39,593 nt of DNA from Cymbomonas tetramitiformis (taxonomy: Eukaryota > Chlorophyta > Pyramimonadophyceae > Pyramimonadales > Pyramimonadaceae). The notes under the pieces were generated by a model. That model ran no database searches and had not been told where the DNA came from. It saw only the letters and a program-made list of their open reading frames with translations. Within the stretch, counting starts at the first letter, position 1. Every line of letters starts with the position of its first letter. The stretch lies in contig LGRX02003600.1 of NCBI GenBank assembly GCA_001247695.2, positions 1 to 39,593 on the forward strand, given 5' to 3'. Position numbers and translations under genes: made by a program. Shown here piece after piece: positions 1 to 8,227 of this stretch.

Positions 1-937
1 ACGGTACATACGCCGACCCAATGTTATTACTTAATTTCACCAATCCCAGTGGTTTATCCCTATAATTGCCAGGACGTCGAACTGCATATATGTTATCGAT
101 CGACTGTGCACTCAAAGAGAACCGCGTGGACTTATCCATCTGCGTGTGACCTTCAAAAAACGAGAAGTAGTTCTTGAAGGGTATTTCTAGGAAGCCGTCT
201 CGCAATTTGCTTTCAATGGCAGAGTCATACACACCGGAACTGAAAGTAATCGTTTCAATTGTAAAGTATAGTTCATCCAGTAAAAAATCTCCTTGTGCTA
301 TTTGTTGCTGAGCTGCGTTTGTATCGATTGCAACACCGAGTCCTTTGCTTTCCTGAACACTGCCAAGAACTTCGGGCCCGTGGAGGTACAGTCGGAGCTG
401 AATTGGCGCAAGAAGACTTGTATCTATGTATGACGGCTCTGCTTCCCCTATGAACGAAAGCCAATTATTGAGAATATACGGACGAGGCGTGCTATAAAAA
501 GTTCCCAATGTTGCTTGGGTGGTAGTAATCTCTTGGTTCTTTAAAACCCGTTGATACGTCACGTCTTTGTTAAGGGTGGTTCTCAAATTACCTAATACTG
601 TTGCTATTGTACTCAGACTTTGCACACCACTCGACACCTGTATACCACCGCAGTACACCTCCATTCTCATAATAAGTTTCTCTAAACCATTTGGCAATGT
701 CAGAAACAAGTTGTCTGCTGCACTGCCGGCATTGGTAAACGCTATCGGTGTCGTACAAGAACCCTTGCAATGCATACTAAGGCTCTTCATATTTACTATC
801 GAATTTACAGGGAGATTTAAAGTTATGGTTGAATACCTGGAGGCCCTAGTCAAGTTAGTGGTTTCGAGACGAAAGTAGTTGGTACTGTACGACGACATTT
901 TAGACAGACCGTATGCCAAACTCATTGGTAAGCTCAT
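1..937 (-). CDS. Polinton-like virus major capsid protein, C-terminus cut by window edge
   Basis: An open minus-strand frame runs from ATG at 937-935 without a stop to base 1, giving 312 visible residues; a second in-frame ATG lies four codons in. The N-terminal third has the feel of a double jelly-roll capsid protein of PLVs: a stretch with NSIVNMKSLSMHC, then LPNGLEKLIMRMEVYCGG followed by IQV. Further on there is NYFSFFEGHTQ, and then RFSLSAQSIDNIYAVRRPGNY, a pattern I associate with algal PLV capsid proteins. The product would form the pseudo-hexameric capsomers of the virion. It is the most downstream gene seen in a minus-strand virus gene cluster, 51 bp from the next gene. No frameshift or stop is seen in this stretch, so it may be a recent insertion or under constraint. 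The family assignment is by eye; the whole C-terminal jelly roll lies outside the window. Confidence 0.72.
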   Translation of the reverse strand, partial: MSLPMSLAYGLSKMSSYSTNYFRLETTNLTRASRYSTITLNLPVNSIVNMKSLSMHCKGSCTTPIAFTNAGSAADNLFLTLPNGLEKLIMRMEVYCGGIQVSSGVQSLSTIATVLGNLRTTLNKDVTYQRVLKNQEITTTQATLGTFYSTPRPYILNNWLSFIGEAEPSYIDTSLLAPIQLRLYLHGPEVLGSVQESKGLGVAIDTNAAQQQIAQGDFLLDELYFTIETITFSSGVYDSAIESKLRDGFLEIPFKNYFSFFEGHTQMDKSTRFSLSAQSIDNIYAVRRPGNYRDKPLGLVKLSNNIGSAYVP

Positions 938-942
938 TTTTG

Positions 943-960
943 TATAATATATATATTATA
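943..960 (-). promoter_or_regulatory. AT-rich perfect palindrome upstream of the capsid gene
   Basis: The 51-bp gap between the capsid start (937) and the neighbouring stop (989) is almost pure A/T and contains the 18-bp perfect palindrome TATAATATATATATTATA. It sits 6 bp before the capsid ATG and resembles the AT-rich motifs before the other virus genes, so it probably carries the late promoter. Confidence 0.45.
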
Positions 961-988
961 AAATATCGGAGAGACCCACTGGTGCCAA

Positions 989-1696
989 TTATTCCACTTT
1001 GATGCTCAGTGAATAATTCACGCTACCGTCCGATGCTTGAGTATCTGCTGCTAAAGGAATTAATCGTGCTTTTGCGTCCGTAAGTGTTACTCTTATAGAT
1101 GTGAACTGCGAACCTTGAATTTCAATCACAAAATTCTCGTTCGGGTCTATGTACCTTATGAAGTCTGTCGTGGTGTCATTGGGCAGCAGTATTTTTGCGA
1201 AGATGTCACTGCTTATCATCTCATTTGTGTTGGTAAACGTCGAAAGATTGGTCGATTCTATATTGTGTGTTGGCAAAGAAGTCACTCTAAGGTAGATTGC
1301 GTCGTTTGTCTGAAGATTGCACGGGTATACCGATTCAAACACGGTATTAGCTGTTGCGATTTCAAATAGGTCTATGAGATCTGAAACGGTTCTCAGTCCT
1401 GCTGTGGTTCGATTCACTCGTCCACCTAGAGTTTGGTCTACATCGTTATACTTCCCTGCAGTCGATACTGTAGCGTTTAAAGCGGCGTCTAAGGCGCTGC
1501 CAGGAAGAGCAATTAGATCTCCACTGACAGAGAAAGCGACAAATTTAACGTTTGGAACCGCTGTACCCAATGTAATTTTGAATTTGTTCTTATAATTTAC
1601 ATTGCTAGGGCCTCCATTGTAAGTGACCGTGACAGTACCAGCATACAGTAATCGCTCGCCTTTAAGAAAACCGGAGATTTTGGGCCAGCCAGCCAT
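989..1696 (-). pseudogene. Minor virion (penton-like or spike-like) protein, C-terminal part
   Basis: This 235-residue frame starts at an ATG at 1696-1694, but its first residues come from a rearranged junction, so the true beginning is probably elsewhere. The body is rich in beta-strand-like stretches (TVTVTYNGG, KFKITLGTAV, FVAFSVSGDLIAL) and ends with FVIEIQGSQFTSIRVTLTDA followed by KARLIPL. That ending resembles the terminal beta-sheet of capsid-associated proteins in PLVs and large algal viruses. I infer that it and the frame at 2120-2521 were one protein: both sit in the same strand and order, the upstream frame has an N-terminus but no such C-terminus, and both stop at copies of the same inverted repeat. 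It lies directly upstream of the capsid gene, where a minor capsid gene would fit. A separate small structural gene is the alternative. Confidence 0.5.
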
Positions 1697-2200
1697 TCCC
1701 GTCGACTTGGGTACCCCCCCTTCCCCCGCCAGCGTCGCGTCCTAAGAGAATCGCTAAGAATAAGGAATTTCGGATTTCGAGCCAGCCAGCTAATTTCTTA
1801 AACTCATCCACGTCCACGTAACTCAGCCCAGCAGCTTTCTTAAAATTTAGAGAGTCCACCACTGTTACCAACTGTTGAACTGTACAGTATGGACCCAGAG
1901 AGCCGTGCGCAGCTCAAAGAATTGAAGCAAGGCTATGACGACGCGATTATTTCTGAAGCTGACTACTTAGAACTTAAAGATATCGTGCTGAACGCTGTCA
2001 AGTCCAAAAATTCCCATTTTCATAGAATTTAAGAGAATCCACTCTCGGTGATCTGCCAGCAACCAATTTCCTTATTTTGGAGAATTTCCTTAGCAAAAAA
2101 GACCAGCCAGCTATTCTCGTCAACTTGGGTACCCCCCCTCCCCCAAAACGCTGGCTGCTTCCTTAACGTCGAGTTTCCTTAAAGGTGAGCGATTACTGTA
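1640..2200. repeat. Rearranged junction with one inverted and one direct repeat pair
   Basis: Bases 1644-1670 and 2174-2200 are inverted copies (25 of 27 positions match). Just inside them, 1685-1719 and 2103-2137 are direct copies (32 of 35 match; core CGTCGACTTGGGTACCCCCC in one copy). The two outer copies interrupt what looks like one virion-protein gene. Read on the plus strand, the left copy encodes YSNRSPLRK, the same peptide the right copy encodes on the minus strand, so the repeat is derived from coding sequence. This fits an inversion or template-switch event. The C-tract adds a possible slippage or GC-clamp site. Confidence 0.7.
1889..2032 (+). CDS. Small SHOCT-like ORF inside the rearranged junction
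   Basis: ATG at 1889 opens a 47-residue plus-strand frame ending at TAA 2030-2032. The sequence includes LKELKQGYDDAIISEADYLE and then LKDIVL, which matches the shape of a SHOCT domain: a short helix, a turn, a hydrophobic and acidic segment, and a second helix ending in leucine. SHOCT domains are short oligomerisation modules usually appended to other proteins; alone they have no known enzymatic role. It is on the opposite strand to the virus genes and lies inside the segment that splits the virion-protein gene, so it may have arrived with the rearrangement. It is short enough that chance cannot be excluded. Confidence 0.35.
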   Translation: MDPESRAQLKELKQGYDDAIISEADYLELKDIVLNAVKSKNSHFHRI

Positions 2201-2521
2201 GGCGAAAAGCGCAATTAATCCATCCTTTATTTTATTTTGTAAATCAGTGGTCAATTGGGACAATTGTGTGTAATTGGCGTAGTCGATCTTTACTTCATAC
2301 AATTTATCATCAGCGATGTCACCAATGTAAAATATGCCGTTGGTCGCATTAACGGAATACCAAGTTTTGGCACAACTGAAAGTGTTCAACGCTGACCTTA
2401 ATTTGGATTGCGTCCTATAACTTGTTAATTGAGTCGGGATGTTCATTTGTAGCACCCGAGCGTCGCCGTTACTGTTATCCTCGCTCGAAAGGAACATTGT
2501 GCGCGTACTAATCACACTCAT
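2120..2521 (-). pseudogene. Minor virion protein, N-terminal part
   Basis: A 133-residue frame from ATG 2521-2519. The N-terminus runs MSVISTRTMFLSSEDN, followed by a segment with LRSALNTFSCAKTWYSVNAT and then NGIFYI. This pattern (a short beta-strand, 'FLSS', then WY.VNATN) resembles the N-termini of capsid-associated proteins in algal viruses and PLVs, which I recall only as a pattern. The last approximately 20 residues (from LRKLDVKEA onward) read through the repeat junction and into a GC-rich tract, so they are probably not native. The likely continuation is the frame at 989-1696. The start is supported by an AT-rich motif just upstream and by a 14-bp overlap with the preceding ORF, typical of compact virus genomes. 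Confidence 0.5.
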
Positions 2522-2723
2522 TTTCTATATTAATATAACTATTATCTTTTATTGAGATATCAGAATCTCGCTCTAAAGGCGTTGGTTCTTCAAGGTTTCC
2601 GCTATATAAATCATCATAGAATTGCGGTCGTTTAAGATAATCATCTACAATGAGTTCTATATATGTTTGTTGCAAATCCCGATATTGTAGTTTGGCTGTA
2701 CGTATCAGTTCTTCACGATTCAT
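2508..2723 (-). CDS. Small hypothetical protein of the virus cluster
   Basis: A 71-residue frame from ATG 2723-2721. It is charged and predicted mainly helical (KLQYRDLQQTYIELIVDDYL), with an acidic, asparagine-rich tail ending in ENECD. I recognise no domain. Its position between the lipase and the minor virion gene, the same strand, the 14-bp overlap with the downstream start and a strong AT-rich motif upstream make it a plausible real gene. No membrane segment or cysteine cluster is visible. Confidence 0.5.
   Translation of the reverse strand: MNREELIRTAKLQYRDLQQTYIELIVDDYLKRPQFYDDLYSGNLEEPTPLERDSDISIKDNSYINIENECD
2526..2540 (-). promoter_or_regulatory. AT-rich motif before the minor virion gene
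   Basis: On the minus strand this reads AGTTATATTAATATA and ends 5 bases before the ATG at 2521. It shares AGTTATA and ATTAATAT with the motif before the next gene upstream, suggesting a common viral promoter element. It lies within the 3' end of that upstream ORF. Confidence 0.45.
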
Positions 2724-2725
2724 TT

Positions 2726-2743
2726 GATATTAATATTATAACT
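2726..2743 (-). promoter_or_regulatory. AT-rich motif before the 71-residue ORF
   Basis: On the minus strand it reads AGTTATAATATTAATATC and ends 2 bases before the ATG at 2723. It is the fullest version of the motif shared by the virus genes. Confidence 0.5.
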
Positions 2744-2756
2744 CAGAAAAATTGGG

Positions 2757-2807
2757 TGTCCCAAACTGAAACTTATATTTCTATATAAGATATTTCACTT
2801 TGGGACA
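2757..2807 (-). terminator. Hairpin following the lipase gene
   Basis: TGTCCCAAA at 2757-2765 pairs with TTTGGGACA at 2799-2807, and the interior holds a second pairing, CTTATA with TATAAG, at 2772-2789. The structure starts 7 bp after the lipase stop codon (2815) and before the next gene's promoter motif. Some large DNA viruses such as mimivirus end transcripts at palindromes, so a 3'-end-forming role is plausible but inferred. Confidence 0.5.
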
Positions 2808-2814
2808 GTATTAA

Positions 2815-4155
2815 TTAGTTCTCGTATAGTTGCTGATCCTCTGCAGCACGTCCTGTTGCTTGTCGTATCATTTCTGTGATTGGATCATATATGGGAACCT
2901 TTGTCAATGGCTCTTGTTGGATAGGCTCCAAACCCAGCTGCGACCTTAAGTAATTCTTTTCGCCGAGGCTTTCCGTAACACCCATAACATTCATAAAATC
3001 GGTAATAAAGCTTACGTTGGGCGTTTCCGATAACAATATGGGTTCTAACAGTCCCTGAGTGGTCCTAAAGATATGTTCATTGCCGTTGTCAGTTGGAGCA
3101 TAGTAACCCAAATACCCGCCCAAAGCTGAACCCATCATAGCGTTGGCAAAGCCATAACGAGACCTTGCCGTACTGACTCGCGTAGATGCAAGTGAATTTG
3201 AGTACATTTGCTCTACGCTATGCAATTTCGTTAAATTGTTTTCTGTACCTACTTTTGGATTGACGTGCACAATCTCATAATTGCTATTTGGATGTGGCTT
3301 TAATCGAGCTGGCAATGAAACAAGATCGCCTTCTGTTGAATACAATACTTGTTTTTCAGTGGGAGTGTTCACCGGTTTTTGAATTGGATTGATAGCGGGA
3401 TTAAAATGATGTCCTTCTACATTATTCACTTCAGCTATATAATTGCTTTGTCCACCACCGTTCGAGTGACCAGTAACCGATAATTTGAAACCATCACCAT
3501 ATTTCATTCTGACATCGTCAAATCGTTGTTGTGCTTCTTGATATCTCGACGTGTTACGTTGCTGTTTCATCAATGTCAATAAGTTAACATACCAATCTTC
3601 CACATTTCGTCCACGTGGTACGTCCTGCGTAAGTGTTTTAAGACTCGCAAACTCACTGTCACTACCTCTATATGCAATGATGACATCTCGAGTGTTTGGA
3701 TTGACCAGCGTTGTAGAATTTCTTCCCGATAAGCTACGGTCTACGTAATAACCCGGAAGTCCCTTCAATATACCGTCAAGACGTGCTCGGTCGCCATAGC
3801 TGTATGCATAAGCAGCATTTGAAGCACGTGCATATCTGGTTTGGATAGGGTCATCTATTGTCGACACGTTTAACCCTAAGGCTTTGTTCAATGTATGTAA
3901 TGGTAATTTGACAGCGTCTTGACTCAGGGCATTCGTCAATTGTGTCGTATCATTCTGACTGTACGTAGTTACGCCCTGTCGAGTCATAATTGGCGTATTT
4001 GGTGTTGATGGTGTGCGCTTGAAAACTGTGCTGCTGTTAGCAGTGCCATTACGAACAGATTTTCGCTCATCGGGAAACTCGGCATCATAAGTTAGCAACG
4101 ACGATGGTCGACAGAAGACATTTGAAAGATAATCTTGATTGCACGCGATGTTCAT
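2815..4155 (-). CDS. Class-3 (alpha/beta hydrolase) lipase of the virus cluster
   Basis: A full-length 446-residue frame. The class-3 lipase core is clear: a strand with RDVIIAYRGSDSE (about 157-168), the nucleophile elbow GHSNG with Ser231, then a candidate catalytic Asp277 in EGDLVSLPARL and His312 in KLHSVEQ. Lipases of this type hydrolyse acylglycerols or phospholipids, and genes for them occur in some PLVs, where a role in membrane breach during entry or exit has been suggested. The first 100 residues are polar and Ser/Thr-rich with no obvious signal peptide. A Gly-rich hydrophobic stretch near 335-350 (ANAMMGSALGGYLGYY) could contact membrane. The start is supported by a TATAACTT element (plus-strand reading) adjoining the ATG. 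The frame is intact, which argues for recent insertion or continued selection. Confidence 0.8.
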   Translation of the reverse strand: MNIACNQDYLSNVFCRPSSLLTYDAEFPDERKSVRNGTANSSTVFKRTPSTPNTPIMTRQGVTTYSQNDTTQLTNALSQDAVKLPLHTLNKALGLNVSTIDDPIQTRYARASNAAYAYSYGDRARLDGILKGLPGYYVDRSLSGRNSTTLVNPNTRDVIIAYRGSDSEFASLKTLTQDVPRGRNVEDWYVNLLTLMKQQRNTSRYQEAQQRFDDVRMKYGDGFKLSVTGHSNGGGQSNYIAEVNNVEGHHFNPAINPIQKPVNTPTEKQVLYSTEGDLVSLPARLKPHPNSNYEIVHVNPKVGTENNLTKLHSVEQMYSNSLASTRVSTARSRYGFANAMMGSALGGYLGYYAPTDNGNEHIFRTTQGLLEPILLSETPNVSFITDFMNVMGVTESLGEKNYLRSQLGLEPIQQEPLTKVPIYDPITEMIRQATGRAAEDQQLYEN

Positions 4156-5349
4156 TATAACTTAAACATCTTTTCTATTTGGTTTATTAGAAATTCGAGC
4201 GTGTGTGCCAATATACATTGGCGTCTCATAATGATCCGCTTATCATCATCCGGAAAAATAGATGCTTACATATATGACCCTTTTGGAGATAATGCCGAAA
4301 GAGAAACCATCAATATGATTGTGGTAGCACTCACAACCTGGCTGAAAAATCTCAAAGCCACCACAGAATTTAAGGAATTCACAGTTACTATTAGCAAGGA
4401 TACATTTCAAACAGATACATACAACTGTGGCACATGGGTAGCAAAAACCGCCTTCAGATGGGCCCAATGGAACAGAGGTTCACATCAGACCACATTTTTC
4501 GAGCACCTAAAATGTGACCTATGTAGTGGGGAGTATGGCGACAAAACAATGCAAAAGGAAATACATAAATACCGATTAGAAATGAGGAAAGAATTAGGGC
4601 TGACGGCCAATAATACCCGCAACACGCTGGAGCTCAAAAACCTGGAGCCCACTGGAAATGACGCTGCAATCAGCGGCTCTAATATGACTTCACCTGCCCA
4701 CCATGTCCTCACACGTAGAGGTGCCACACCTAAAAAACAGATAGAAACTCTGATAGAAACTTTTAAGCTGAAATGGAAGACACACACCACTAATGAAACA
4801 ATTGTTTCAGAAACCATCGAATCACATAGGAAATATCATCACACCTCGAACACGGATAACACCAACATTCAAATTCATCTTCTTGTGATCAATAAAATAT
4901 GGTCAACTGCAGTCCACAATATTCCAGAAAGAAAGATTATCTATTGTGATTTTGATATCCCTACCAATAAACACCAAAAAGATATTCTCACACTTCTCCC
5001 TCAAGACCTGAGTGCGCACCGCATAACCTTGAAACTGGGAGTACATCCGAACAACATGGGGATTTTCAATTTTACACTAGCCCACAAAGCCTTTCACATT
5101 CTGCATAACACTAAATTCTTCTCGGCAGCACAATTAAACAGAGATCTACTATACGAACTTGAAAACCTAAATATTAGAATTCTACCAGATGCAGCAGGTA
5201 CAACTTGTTATATTATGACAACTTCATCGGCTGGTTATCCTTGCAGTGGTGATGGGGGGGGTCGAACGCACCGAAGTACTTCACCACGTCGTGGTATGGC
5301 CGACCGACGTCATGCGGTGGTTGAATGCGCGCGGCCCTCGATTGGATGA
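4135..5349 (+). pseudogene. Ulp1-like (C48-type) cysteine protease, 5'-truncated
   Basis: The frame is open across 404 codons but begins only with TTG inside the lipase start region; the first good ATG (4231) lies after the first catalytic residue. Counting from 4135, His28 in NIHWRLIMI, Asp48 in YIYDPFGDN, Gln92 and Cys98 in FQTDTYNCGTW give the ordered His-Asp-Gln-Cys set of Ulp1/adenain-type proteases. Such enzymes cleave SUMO-like conjugates or mature virion proteins; PLVs and polintons carry relatives, but so do host transposons. The N-terminal part of the domain is missing. Beyond about residue 115 the protein is Thr/Asn-rich and unrecognised. From about 5230 the frame enters GC-rich sequence belonging to the transposase on the other strand, so the last 40 residues are probably read-through. 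Opposite strand to the virus genes, so membership of that element is uncertain. Confidence 0.5.
4156..4163 (-). promoter_or_regulatory. Short AT-rich motif adjoining the lipase start
   Basis: On the minus strand AAGTTATA lies directly before the lipase ATG. It matches the AGTTATA part of the motif before the other virus genes but lacks the ATTAATAT half. Confidence 0.35.
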
Positions 5350-6004
5350 GCTCAAGCAATTTTGGTGGCAAACATAAATGCGGATGGGTGTTGCTTGTCA
5401 TCCTCCCCAGAAGTAGCTTCAGAAAAGCCTTCGCAATACCATAGAACACGCAGTGCCCAAACGGGTGCGCAATTGCCCGCATTGGATCGTAGTACGGGAG
5501 GCGCTCCAATGCCCCTCGCCCATGCGCGGATGGCTCCGTCCCGCCAGACTCTGTTTTCCTAACCAGCTCCTGGTGTTTCTTTTTGCTCAGCATCAGTTCT
5601 GGGTCGTCCGCATAAACCTCGGTTTTCCCGTCATCCGTTTCCCACCCGTTGAGCTCCACCGCCTTCCCGTATCCCCGGAAATACATTCCTTTCCCACCAG
5701 GGCCCGGGGTTCCCTCAAAAAGGCTGTACGGATCGGCACGATAGCTACCAACTCCCATAAACCTGCCCATGGTGCACCTCATCATCGTGTCTGCGTACAC
5801 CAATCCGAGCATCACCTTCAATGTGTACGACCTCTTGAGGAAGGCATCGTACACTACGAAAGGATTGGACGCATCCCGCTTCCCGTGCATCAAGTGCAAC
5901 AACTCATCCTCGAATAGTGACCATAACACCAGTGGATTTTTCTCCTTCTGCCTGGGCCCTTTGGTCATCCACATATTCTCATGATACTTATCACGCTGCC
6001 GCAC
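5213..6004 (-). pseudogene. TNP2-like transposase fragment (CACTA or KDZ type)
   Basis: A 263-residue frame with the layout of the TNP2 family: PLVLWSLFEDELLHLMHG, a helix with YTLKVMLGLVYADT, then RFMGVGSYRADPYSLFEG, GGKGMYFRGYGKA, and later HGRGALERLPYYDPMRAIAH followed by PFGHCVFYGIAKAFLKLLLG. The last block corresponds to the usual 'KG.S.L..LP.FD......D.MH....G..K' segment. In relatives I recall, the region at RADPYS carries two zinc-binding cysteines (GC..C); they are absent here, suggesting decay or divergence. TNP2 proteins are normally several hundred residues longer, so both ends are missing. The upstream boundary reads CTAACAG followed by GTG at the first codon, like a 3' splice site, so it may be an internal exon. 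GC-rich, unlike the AT-rich virus block to its left. Confidence 0.5.
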
Positions 6005-6075
6005 CTGTTAGTGCACAGCCCCACACAACCCCTGTCACACAGGCAAAAGATTGTTTTTGGATTAACTTTTTGACA

Positions 6076-6084
6076 TTTTTGGAT
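6076..6084. repeat. Left 9-bp target-site duplication of element C
   Basis: TTTTTGGAT, identical to 8075-8083 on the other side of the element. Confidence 0.75.
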
Positions 6085-8074
6085 GGGAAGGGTTATACGC
6101 GCTGGAATTCACACGTCGTTTCCGTCTCAATCCCGGAAAAATTCTGAACCAGCGTGACGGTCATATCGTCTCGCATCGTCTCGCATCGTCTCGCGTGTCA
6201 TCGTGAATTTAATTTCCAGGATTATTAAATCATCATCAATTTATCTTCCATCGATATCGCGGATACGATTGCCGTTGGCGTTGACTAGCTCAAGGATAAA
6301 GAGCTGCGCACCAACATTTAAAGCTCATAATTTTCTCAACGGTCCTTCGCTTCGCCTCATGGGCGGAACGATGTCGTGGCTGCTGTGTTATGCGCAGGGA
6401 TTTCGGAAGTGTTTGGCTGCTTCTACTTTTCAGTTTACTTATGCATATGTGCCAACTCACGATACTCATTTTGTGCGGCTTGTGTCGCAGGTTTTCCGAT
6501 GGCGAGGAGGGGCGCGCTTTCTTGTGGTGTGGAAGTCTAGGGCAACCTAGCTTGGGATCACACCCAACCACATCGGACCCACCTTGTTCTCACGTTTTAT
6601 TCAACTTACTTTGAATATGCATACAAAGTTTGAGGAGCATCGAGGTGTGATAAGTTAGAGACTGATTTATCTTTTTGGGTTTATGGCGTCATCGCGACCT
6701 CTTGGGGTGTGGAAGTCAAGGTTGAGCATGCCAACCTTGCTTGGGTTCGAACCCAACCACATCGAAGTCCTCTGTGTTAGCGCACGAAACTTTGCACTAA
6801 ATTTGCTGAGAGTAATATTAGTTCACCATCTTGCGCGCAAGGATTGTCGTCAAGTATGCACGAGAAGGTCACTTCATGACAAAGAGCTTTTTGGGTTTGG
6901 GTTTTCATGTACCCAAACCAACAAATGCAAAACAGTCAAGGTCTTCCCGTGCTTCCTAGCAAACGAAACTACGCTGATATTTTGCCAAGATATATATCTT
7001 CAAGTTCCCTAAAGCACAAGGACTGAGATACATTGTTTGCGAAACAAACAGTTTATTTCCTTGGCAGATTTATTGGGTTTGGGCTCGAATGTACCCAAAC
7101 CCAATATATTCCAAACAGCCAAGGGCTTCCCGTGCGTTCTAGCGCACGAGACTTTCCACAAATATTGTCGAGATATATACATTTAAGTTCCCTGAAGCTC
7201 AAGGACTGGCATACACTGTGCCCGAAACGAACAGTTTATTTCTTTGGCAGATTTATTGGGTTTGGGCTCGAATGGACCCAAACCCAATACATGCCAAACA
7301 GCCAAGGGCTTCCCGTGCGTTCTAGCGCACGAGACTTTCCACAAATATTGCTAAGATATACATATTTTAGTTCCCTGAAGCACAAGGACTCAGACTTCGA
7401 TGTGGTTGGGTTCGAACCCAAGCAAGGTTGGCATGCTCAACCTTGACTTCCACATCCCAAGAGGTCGCGATGGCGCCACAAACCCAAAAAGATAAATCAG
7501 TCTAAAACTTATCAAACCTCGATGCTCCTCAAAGTTTGTATGCATATGCAAGGTGAGTAGATTAAAATATGAAAACAAAGTAAGTCCGATGTGGTTGGGT
7601 ATCATCCCAAGCTAGGTTGCCCTAGACTTCCACATCTCAAAAAGGTGCGTCCCTCCTCGCCATCGGAAAACCTGCGACACAAGTTGCACACAACGAATAC
7701 CGTGAGTTCGCATATATGCAATAAACGAATTGAAAAATAAAAACAGCCAAACACTTCCGCAATCCCTGCACATAACACAACCGTCACAGTGAACACCGTT
7801 CCGGCCATGAGGCGGAGGAACGTTGAGAAAATTATGAGCAGTATATGTCGCAGCGAGCGCTTTATGGTTGAGCTAGTCAACGCCAGCGCCAACGGTAATC
7901 GTATCCGCGATATCGATGGAAGATAAATTGATTATCTGTTTTAATAATCCTGGAAATTAAATTCACGATGACACGCGAGACGATGCAAGACGATATGACC
8001 GTCACGCTGGTTCAGAATTTTTTCGGGATTGAGACGGAAACGACGTGTGAATTCCAGCGCGTATAACCCTTCCC
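6085..8074. mobile_element. Foldback element C: Mutator-like, non-autonomous, 685-bp inverted arms
   Basis: The left arm (6085-6769) and right arm (7393-8074) are inverted copies over about 680 bp, starting GGGAAGGGTTATACGCGC. The 9-bp direct repeat TTTTTGGAT immediately flanks both ends (6076-6084 and 8075-8083). Long terminal inverted repeats with 9-bp duplications are characteristic of Mutator-like elements. No transposase is encoded; ORFs inside are short and mirror each other. The core (6770-7392) holds about three units of a 182-bp tandem repeat. Confidence 0.8.
6770..7392. repeat. 182-bp tandem units in the core of element C
   Basis: The start block TTGGGTTTGGG recurs near 6891, 7072 and 7254, spacing 181-182 bp. 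Each unit has a near-palindromic start, an AAACAGCCAAGGGCTTCCCG block, a TAGCGCACGA block and an AAGTTCCCTGAAGC block. The same blocks occur in elements A and B. Confidence 0.8.
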
Positions 8075-8083
8075 TTTTTGGAT
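8075..8083. repeat. Right 9-bp target-site duplication of element C
   Basis: TTTTTGGAT, identical to 6076-6084. Confidence 0.75.
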
Positions 8084-8227
8084 TAAGTTTCTTTTTCGGT
8101 TAGATTTGGATTAAATTTCTCAGTGACACCATCGAATGAACTTGATTGAACGCAGCGCAGCAGCGCAGCGGCACTGAACCGTCATCGTCATTTCGCCGGG
8201 AGGTGCCATGCCATGCCACCGCTCCGA
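8084..8227. other. Spacer between elements C and A, no gene seen
   Basis: About 140 bp of sequence with a short CAG-rich stretch (GCAGCGCAGCAGCGCAGCGG). GTCATCGTCAT at 8181 is matched in inverted form at 9736-9746, so element A may extend outward to here with a small insertion. No coding signal. Confidence 0.5.

Noticed and set aside
4135..4230. Non-ATG start giving a complete protease
   Set aside because: The segment is the lipase promoter and start region; a TTG start there is not credible in a eukaryote.
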